This document shows positions 16,572 through 21,413 of a stretch of DNA of 21,413 nucleotides, piece after piece; positions within the stretch are counted from its first letter, which is position 1; each line of letters starts with the position of its first letter. The stretch is taken from positions 1 through 21,413 of the IMG/VR virus record IMGVR_UViG_3300034073_004006. One strand, written 5' to 3'. The notes under the pieces were generated by a model. That model made no database searches. It worked only from the letters and a program-made list of their open reading frames with translations, and was not told the origin of the DNA. This stretch comes from a virus. The translations under genes and the position numbers were made by a program.

Positions 16572-16642
16572 CCGGAAAAATTGAGTCCATCCAGAAAAAA
16601 ATTTTTTGGGGCATTCGGCACAGGAATTGCTAGAAGGATCGA

Positions 16643-16719
16643 GGGGGTTTTTCTGTTTTTTTTGTAAGGCATGGCTGAACTGCCCGTCGCCGGGGGTGGT
16701 CTAGACATAGTAAACCCCC
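16643..16719. repeat. GGGGGTTT / AAACCCCC inverted repeat
   Basis: Eight-base arms 61 bp apart, enclosing a T-rich run (16651-16661) and CCCGTCGCCGGGG. The gap 16515-16856 has no gene I can support: it contains the array's first promoter, a single TCGGCAC-N5-TTGC arm (16615-16630), this repeat and two hairpins. It lies where array and packaging genes meet. Confidence 0.6.
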
Positions 16720-16766
16720 AAAAATCAAAATGTACTACCTAATCTATCCCTCTAAGCCCTTTGATA

Positions 16767-16788
16767 CTTTTGTTTCCCAAAACAAAAG
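16767..16788. repeat. CTTTTGTTT / AAACAAAAG hairpin
   Basis: Nine-base stem, four-base loop, directly joined to the terminator hairpin. Confidence 0.7.
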
Positions 16789-16817
16789 ACTCGCCGATTC
16801 TAAAAAACCGGCGAGTC
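16776..16817 (-). terminator. intrinsic terminator of 16857..17114
   Basis: Minus strand: GACTCGCCG, 12-nt loop, CGGCGAGTC, then TTTTGTTTT. The nine-base GC-rich stem and the T-run fit a standard rho-independent terminator, 40 bp past the stop. Confidence 0.85.
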
Positions 16818-16856
16818 CTCACCTTAATGTATCAGCTAAACTATTAGATTAGGCCC

Positions 16857-17114
16857 CTATAATTGATTCCTGTCGCCTTTGATCCCAGTTTCAACTATAT
16901 CAATAGCATTTCTGACCTTATCACTGCGCTTTGGTCGTCCGCGACCGCGCTTAATATTCATTTTTCTGCGCTGGTTATTAATCATACGTGGCGTAATAAT
17001 TTCGCCCGTCATATTACTCAATTTGATAGCAATAACATTATCAGTCATGGTATCACTATTTTCCTTAATAAATTCTAATTCACTAGGACTCCATCTTTTA
17101 TACATTCTGCTCAT
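16857..17114 (-). CDS. small DNA-binding protein with AT-hook-like tail
   Basis: Residues 7-50 (RWSPSELEFIKENSDTMTDN ... ITPRMINNQRRKM) resemble a SANT/Myb-like or homeodomain-like helix-turn-helix: W-x-x-x-E-x-x-F(L)-I...NVIAIKL...RM-x-x-N-x-R. The tail KRGRGRPKR contains an RGRP AT-hook core. The start at 17114 follows SD AAAGGA. It sits alone between the array and the rightward operon, transcribed away from the latter from a divergent control region. That place and fold fit a regulator of one or both gene sets (inference). Confidence 0.8.
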   Translation of the reverse strand: MSRMYKRWSPSELEFIKENSDTMTDNVIAIKLSNMTGEIITPRMINNQRRKMNIKRGRGRPKRSDKVRNAIDIVETGIKGDRNQL

Positions 17115-17172
17115 AAGATACCTTCCTTTATTTACTTGGTGTGAAACACTTGCACAATTTTCCTGTCTTGTT

Positions 17173-17200
17173 ATTATAAAGGGTGTGGAAAATGACGCAA
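17173..17200 (-). promoter_or_regulatory. promoter for 16857..17114
   Basis: TTGCGT, 16 bp, TATAAT; weaker -35 than in the array. Confidence 0.65.
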
Positions 17201-17224
17201 TAATATTTTTTATCAACGCATTAA

Positions 17225-17296
17225 CGACACATTAACAACACAATATTGACACATTTTAGGAATTATCGCTTAAAAATAACAGATAAACGACACATT
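17225..17296. promoter_or_regulatory. three GACACATT direct repeats, possible operators
   Basis: GACACATT at 17226, 17248 and 17289, that is 22 and 41 bp apart, about two and four helical turns. They lie between the divergent regulator gene and the packaging operon. Confidence 0.5.
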
Positions 17297-17304
17297 TCAA
17301 AAAT

Positions 17305-17332
17305 TTGGTGTAATTAAATCAGCACTTATAAT
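17305..17332 (+). promoter_or_regulatory. candidate promoter of the rightward operon
   Basis: TTGGTG, 16 bp, TATAAT. A start 7 nt after the -10 would cut off the GGAGG SD at 17333-17337, so either start spacing differs or the true promoter is upstream. A phage sigma factor using only a -10-like box is also possible. Confidence 0.35.
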
Positions 17333-17343
17333 GGAGGTATATT

Positions 17344-17727
17344 ATGGCTCGCCCAGAAACAATTTTTAATCCCCTTGCCGTTAAAAATCGCCAAATTGAA
17401 GAAGTTCAAAAAGTTCAGCAAGTTTTAGCGTCAGAAAAACCTAGCGAACCCGCCCAATCAACATATTTCTCTTCAGATTTAGCTTCTTCCCTTCTTTCTG
17501 TCCATTCTGACGTAGATATAAGTGAAGATCTTAAAGCAGAACCCACAAAAACAATTGCCGAACTCCTATCTCCTAATACCGATACGCCAACTTCAGAAGC
17601 TGAAGAATCGCCCAAACCTAAAAAGAAAACAAAAAATAAATCAAAAAATCCACAAGAGGTGACTGATGAAGAAAAAGCCGAGAGCGAACAAGAAGATCAA
17701 GAAACTGAAAAAGATTCGACCAATTAA
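17344..17727 (+). CDS. disordered, charged hypothetical protein
   Basis: This 127-aa protein has an N-terminal helical part (NRQIEEVQKVQQVLASEKP) and then low-complexity sequence rich in Glu, Lys, Ser and Pro. Such proteins in head-gene clusters may be scaffolding or accessory factors, but no family is recognised. SD GGAGG lies 6 nt before the ATG. Its last 62 bases overlap the next gene in another frame. First gene of the rightward operon. Confidence 0.82.
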   Translation: MARPETIFNPLAVKNRQIEEVQKVQQVLASEKPSEPAQSTYFSSDLASSLLSVHSDVDISEDLKAEPTKTIAELLSPNTDTPTSEAEESPKPKKKTKNKSKNPQEVTDEEKAESEQEDQETEKDSTN

Positions 17728-18379
17728 AATCAAACAACCAACACCCTCCTCTGCTAAACCCAAAAAACTAACTTCCAATAAGAAGGTAAATGAAGAGGAC
17801 TTCTTAATCGCCCTAGATAATGTAACCAAAAAACTCGTATATAAATTTCGTTTTGGTTATCACGATATAGAAGATATGAAGCAGCAAGCTACTATCTTTG
17901 CTTTAGAAGGAATAGAGTTATATGACCATAAAAGGCCCCTCGAAAATTTTCTATGGACCCATATTCATAATAGACTCTTTAATTTCAAGAGGAACAACTA
18001 CAAACGCCCAGATTCTCCCTGCACAACATGTCCTTTTAATGACCCCAAATTATTAAAGTCTAAAAGCGGATGTCTTCAATTCACCGATAAAGAATCTTGT
18101 GAACTATATCGTCCTTGGCTCGATAGAAACAAAAATAAACAAAATATAATGTCGCCCGCTTTATTAGATCATGAATTATATACCGCAAAAGATCTTTCCG
18201 ATAATGTTGCAGACTTAGAGATGCTCAAAGAGATCGAAATGAATCTCACGGGCGAGTACCGCGAATATTATTTGCGGCTTAAAAACGGCGAAAAACTTTC
18301 TAAACAAAAACTTGAAAAATTAAAAGCGCACATAAAATCAATTATCAATTACGAGGAAGATTCCAATGACGACGAATGA
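17666..18379 (+). CDS. phage sigma-70 region-2-like protein with Cys cluster
   Basis: This 237-aa protein has a very basic N-terminus (1-40). Residues about 55-110 match sigma region 2: FRFGYHDIEDMKQQATIFAL, then EGIELYD, then FLWTHIHNRLFNFKRNN (the core-binding and -10-recognising helices). An inserted cluster C119-x2-C122 ... C136 ... C145 may bind zinc. The C-terminus is helical (LRLKNGEKLSKQKLEKLKAH) and could be a remnant region 4. SD AGAGG. A T4 gp55-like late sigma role is the natural guess; it overlaps both neighbours, which fits coupling to late genes. Confidence 0.72.
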   Translation: MKKKPRANKKIKKLKKIRPIKIKQPTPSSAKPKKLTSNKKVNEEDFLIALDNVTKKLVYKFRFGYHDIEDMKQQATIFALEGIELYDHKRPLENFLWTHIHNRLFNFKRNNYKRPDSPCTTCPFNDPKLLKSKSGCLQFTDKESCELYRPWLDRNKNKQNIMSPALLDHELYTAKDLSDNVADLEMLKEIEMNLTGEYREYYLRLKNGEKLSKQKLEKLKAHIKSIINYEEDSNDDE

Positions 18380-19235
18380 ACGCTTTAATGATGACGGTAC
18401 TCCTATCGATAATGATATGGGGCATGGCAATCGTAAAAGAGGTAAACTATCTCTTGATGAGGGAAAATTTATCAGAGAAAGTTATGGTAAATTAACTATT
18501 CAACAAATCGCCCATGCTCTTAATCGTACCGAAGAACCTATTCAGAAATATGTTAAAGAGAATAATTTATCGATCATTGATATGAGCGAGGTTCAACGAG
18601 ACAATGAAATACTGCGCCAAAAACTATACGCTAAAACTTTTTATCCAGAAATTAAAAGACAGTTTGATGAAGGCTCAGGGGAACTGAGATATTTTGAGGA
18701 TACCTGGATAAATCTTATTAAACAGTTTCGTGAGGACGTTCTTCCTACCGAAGAATCTCAGATCAAAGAATTTATTACTATTGAAATCCTTATTAATAGA
18801 AGTATGCAAGATCGTAAGGCCCATATTGCCGAAATGGACAAACTTCAAAAACAAATTGATGCAGAATACGATAAAGATGAGGGCGACAGAGATCTCGCTA
18901 AATTAACTGCCCTAGAAACTAATCTTACATTTACTCGTAATGCCCTATCTAATTACACAAATGAGTTTACTAAACTTCTTAACGAAAAACAAAAAATCAG
19001 CAAAGATCTAAAAGCCACAAGAGAACAAAGAATTAAACGTATCGAAGAAGGCAAAAGTTCATGGGCTGGACTTATTCGTATGTTAGAGGACGAACTAGTG
19101 CGCGAAAAAGAAGGGCGTGAAATGGAAATCCTTGCAATGGCAGCAGATCGCTATAGAGAAAAACTATCTGATTATCACACTTATTTAGATAATACAGTTG
19201 ATCAACCTTTATTAACACCTGATACCGTAAAGTAG
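18366..19235 (+). CDS. probable terminase small subunit
   Basis: This 289-aa protein has an HTH at about residues 28-68 (LSLDEGKFIRESYGKLTIQQ, IAHALNRTEEPIQKYVKENN) and then long charged helices with coiled-coil character (residues 150-220). A DNA-binding N-terminus plus helical oligomerisation region upstream of the large terminase fits a small terminase, which recognises the packaging site and assembles as a ring. The call rests on position and layout; it could also be a packaging-linked regulator. SD GAGGAAG; the start overlaps the previous gene by 14 bp. Confidence 0.62.
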   Translation: MTTNERFNDDGTPIDNDMGHGNRKRGKLSLDEGKFIRESYGKLTIQQIAHALNRTEEPIQKYVKENNLSIIDMSEVQRDNEILRQKLYAKTFYPEIKRQFDEGSGELRYFEDTWINLIKQFREDVLPTEESQIKEFITIEILINRSMQDRKAHIAEMDKLQKQIDAEYDKDEGDRDLAKLTALETNLTFTRNALSNYTNEFTKLLNEKQKISKDLKATREQRIKRIEEGKSSWAGLIRMLEDELVREKEGREMEILAMAADRYREKLSDYHTYLDNTVDQPLLTPDTVK

Positions 19236-19238
19236 TTT

Positions 19239-19574
19239 ATGAAACGCAACTTTGATGACCCCCAATATAAACAATGGAGAGCAGATGTGCGAAAAAGAGA
19301 TGGTGCTACTTGTGTGTGGCCCAACTGTAATTCCCGCAAAAGAATTCATGCCCACCATATATATCCGTGGACTCAATTCCCTCACCTAAGATATTTAGTA
19401 GATAATGGATGTTGTTTATGTTACACTCACCATAAATTAGTAAATACTAATGAATTAATATATGCGCCCTTATTTCTATCAATTATCAAACAATCTAAAA
19501 TCGCCCAAAAACCTCAAAAAACACGTAAGCCCCCTCGAAAAACGCGTCCTTCTAATAAAAGGAAAAAGCTATGA
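19239..19574 (+). CDS. HNH endonuclease
   Basis: This 111-aa protein has the treble-clef zinc frame C25-x4-C30 and C58/C61 with H64/H65, and the HNH signature HAHHIYPW (37-44), N56-G57 and LCYTHHK. It cuts DNA with a metal ion. HNH enzymes next to terminase genes are needed for cos cleavage in several phages (HK97 gp74 type), so a packaging role is likely. The C-terminus is basic. It starts 3 bp after the previous stop with a weak SD and overlaps the next gene by 4 bp (ATGA). Confidence 0.88.
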   Translation: MKRNFDDPQYKQWRADVRKRDGATCVWPNCNSRKRIHAHHIYPWTQFPHLRYLVDNGCCLCYTHHKLVNTNELIYAPLFLSIIKQSKIAQKPQKTRKPPRKTRPSNKRKKL

Positions 19575-20068
19575 ATGAACAAGAATTTACAGTAATTGTA
19601 GACACAAGAGAACAAACACCCTGGGAATTACCTCATTTTACAATAGCTAATCATAAACTTGATGTAGGAGATTATAGTATTCAAGGTTTAGAAACAATAT
19701 TCTGCCTTGAAAGAAAACGCACAGTAAATGAATTTGCTAATAATATTACTGAATCTCGTTATGAAGACTTTATTGGGCGCCTCAAAAATATCACCCATCC
19801 ATTCGTCCTATTTGAATTCTCTATGGACGATGTTCTAAGATATCCCGTTGGAAGTACTGTTCCTAAAAAATTATGGCACAAAATCAAAATATCGCCCAAG
19901 TTTATTATGCGGCACATTATAGAACTACAACTCCTGCATAAAATCCCCGTGTATTTCTGTGGCGACACCTCTAATGCTGAAGCTCTAGCTGCCCAAATCA
20001 TTGAAAAAGTCCACAAAATGTATCCTAACCCACCACAAAATACCCCAGAGGTGAATCGTGAAACTTAA
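19571..20068 (+). CDS. ERCC4 (XPF/Mus81)-type nuclease
   Basis: This 165-aa protein has the family core: VIVDTREQTPWE (D11, R13, E14), LDVGDYSI (D31), then CLERKR (E47-R-K49), that is the D-x(n)-D...ERK-x3-D-like active site of ERCC4 nucleases. These cut branched or flapped DNA. No helix-hairpin-helix domain is seen, so it is a stand-alone nuclease core. Between the HNH gene and the large terminase, a likely job is trimming junctions or branches before packaging, comparable to T4 endonuclease VII (inference). SD AAAGGA. Confidence 0.88.
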   Translation: MNEQEFTVIVDTREQTPWELPHFTIANHKLDVGDYSIQGLETIFCLERKRTVNEFANNITESRYEDFIGRLKNITHPFVLFEFSMDDVLRYPVGSTVPKKLWHKIKISPKFIMRHIIELQLLHKIPVYFCGDTSNAEALAAQIIEKVHKMYPNPPQNTPEVNRET

Positions 20069-21413
20069 AGGTCACACAGAATTTGATGATGCCTGGTTAG
20101 GTTTAGGTGATTTATCTAAAATTAAAATCGCCCAAAACCCTCTTACACACCGCTCTGAACGAGACATAGAATATCCTGATTTGCATATGCTTAAGAAGCT
20201 CCGCGATCCCCGATATTTAGGATCTACTGCTAAAATTTTGCTCAATATCGAATTACATCCAATACAGATTTGTGTTTTGCAGGAAATTTGGTCTCGTGCT
20301 TTTCCCATGTTAATTGGTTCCCGTGGTTTTTCAAAAAGTTTTTCATTAGCTTTGTACGCTATTTTACGTTGCGCTCTATACCCAGGAACCAAAGTAGTTA
20401 TTGTTGGTGCTGCTTTTCGTCAATCCAAAATTATTTTTGAATATATGGAAAATATGTGGAAGAACGCACCAGTTCTACGTTCTATTTTTGGTCATGCTGA
20501 TGATGGCCCTCGTAAAGATGTGGATAGATGTACGATGCGTTTGGGTGAAAGTTGGGCTATTGCTATTCCTCTAGGAACTGGAGATAAGATTAGAGGTCTA
20601 CGCGCCCACATTATTCTTGCAGACGAATTTTCGTCTATTTCGCCCGATATTTATGAAACAGTTGTTGCGGGCTTCGGTGTTGTTTCATCTGATCCTATTC
20701 AAAACATTAAGAATGAAGCTAAAAAACAAGCGATGATCGAGGCTGGCGTATGGAATGATGACTTAGAAACATTAAATGTGGCTCGTAGTAATCAGGCTGT
20801 ATTGTCTGGAACCGCTGATTATGATTTCAAACATTTTGCAGCTTACTGGAGAAGATATAAGGGCATTATTGAAAGTAAGGGCGATGAAAGAAAATTGGGC
20901 GAAGTATTAGGCAATGATATTCCGGATAGTTTTAATTGGAAAGATTATTCTATTATTAGAATTCCATATGAATTAATTCCTAAAGGATTCATGGATGATA
21001 AACAGGTGGCTCGTGCTAGAGCTACAATTCATAGTGGTACATATAATATGGAATATGGGGCCATCTTTGTTAAAGATAGTGATGGATTCTTTAAGCGTAC
21101 TTTAATAGAAGGGTGCGTAGTATCTAATCAAATAATAAAGATTAATGATGAGCAAATTCTATTCGATGCTATGATTAAGGGCCATTCAGATAGAGAATAT
21201 ATATACGGAATTGACCCTGCTTCTGAACAAGATAATTTTTCAATAGTAATACTAGAAGCCCACCCAGAACATAGTCGTGTGGTTTATTGTTGGACAACTA
21301 ATCGTAGTAATTTTAAAGAAAGACAAAAGACCGGCCTTATTAAAGAACAAGATTTTTATGGGTTCTGTGCGAGAAAAATACGAAATCTAATGAAGGTGTT
21401 TCCACCCGCGAGG
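20058..21413 (+). CDS. terL: terminase large subunit, 3' end cut by window edge
   Basis: 452 codons are present and open to the edge. It starts at GTG (20058) after SD AGAGG and overlaps the previous gene by 11 bp. Motor domain: Walker-A-like GSRGFSKS (residues 87-94), Walker B IILADE (185-190) with the catalytic Glu, coupling motif LSGTADYD (249-256). Nuclease domain begins with YGIDPASE (D386), the first metal ligand of the RNase H-like fold. It pumps DNA into the prohead and cuts it. The remaining nuclease motifs lie beyond the window. Confidence 0.93.
   Translation, partial: MKLKGHTEFDDAWLGLGDLSKIKIAQNPLTHRSERDIEYPDLHMLKKLRDPRYLGSTAKILLNIELHPIQICVLQEIWSRAFPMLIGSRGFSKSFSLALYAILRCALYPGTKVVIVGAAFRQSKIIFEYMENMWKNAPVLRSIFGHADDGPRKDVDRCTMRLGESWAIAIPLGTGDKIRGLRAHIILADEFSSISPDIYETVVAGFGVVSSDPIQNIKNEAKKQAMIEAGVWNDDLETLNVARSNQAVLSGTADYDFKHFAAYWRRYKGIIESKGDERKLGEVLGNDIPDSFNWKDYSIIRIPYELIPKGFMDDKQVARARATIHSGTYNMEYGAIFVKDSDGFFKRTLIEGCVVSNQIIKINDEQILFDAMIKGHSDREYIYGIDPASEQDNFSIVILEAHPEHSRVVYCWTTNRSNFKERQKTGLIKEQDFYGFCARKIRNLMKVFPPAR

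Noticed and set aside
16570-16707. 46-codon minus ORF ending with TGA in the TTGACA at 16566-16571
   Set aside because: The stop overlap resembles real genes, but the ORF runs through a TTGC-arm repeat and T-runs, is low in complexity and has no convincing SD or promoter.

Overview
The window looks like part of a tailed-phage (Caudoviricetes) genome. At the right edge, rightward genes read as a head/packaging operon: an acidic hypothetical, a sigma-70 region-2-like protein, a probable small terminase, an HNH nuclease, an ERCC4-type nuclease and a large terminase running off the end. No integrase, tRNA or lysogeny gene was seen. The host cannot be named; promoters are plain TTGACA/TATAAT type with AAAGGA-like Shine-Dalgarno (SD) sites.

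Positions 1-16,570 hold about 43 small genes, all leftward (minus strand), mostly 26-160 codons. Most have their own strong sigma-70-type promoter, SD and 3' region, so the region is a tandem array of mostly single-gene transcription units, with a few coupled pairs. Between most units lies a 44-bp paired palindrome, (CTGCCA-N3-TGGCAG)-N14-(CTGCCA-N3-TGGCAG). It occurs 24 times, always in one orientation and always with exactly 29 bp between the two units. Around it sit further repeat families: TTGGCAC-N5-TTGC arms, a GTYTCAAACGGCGACGGCC box, a GGCTATA...AGCCGAT-hairpin block, and a GATACTTTCCCAAAGTATC hairpin. Where the paired palindrome is missing, units are usually packed tightly: in five cases the TGA stop lies inside the TTGACA box of the next promoter. 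Three genes appear leaderless, with ATG exactly 6 nt after the -10 box.

One unit (about 6,781-7,142) has the same promoter and the same 3' palindrome pair as the gene units but no ORF. It is a candidate structured RNA of about 360 nt. A second promoter upstream of it drives another ORF-free stretch.

Positions 16,570-17,343 are the switch region: inverted repeats, a good leftward intrinsic terminator, a small DNA-binding protein with an AT-hook-like tail, and a divergent control region with three GACACATT repeats. From 17,344 rightward the DNA is clearly more AT-rich, and the packaging genes overlap as in a translationally coupled operon.

Most array products are unknown. Recognisable ones are a PD-(D/E)XK-like nuclease, several Cys-rich probable zinc proteins, single-pass membrane peptides, a GP88-like Cys protein and a few widespread phage hypothetical families. 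The layout suggests an early accessory (host-takeover or counter-defence) array, but that role is inference.
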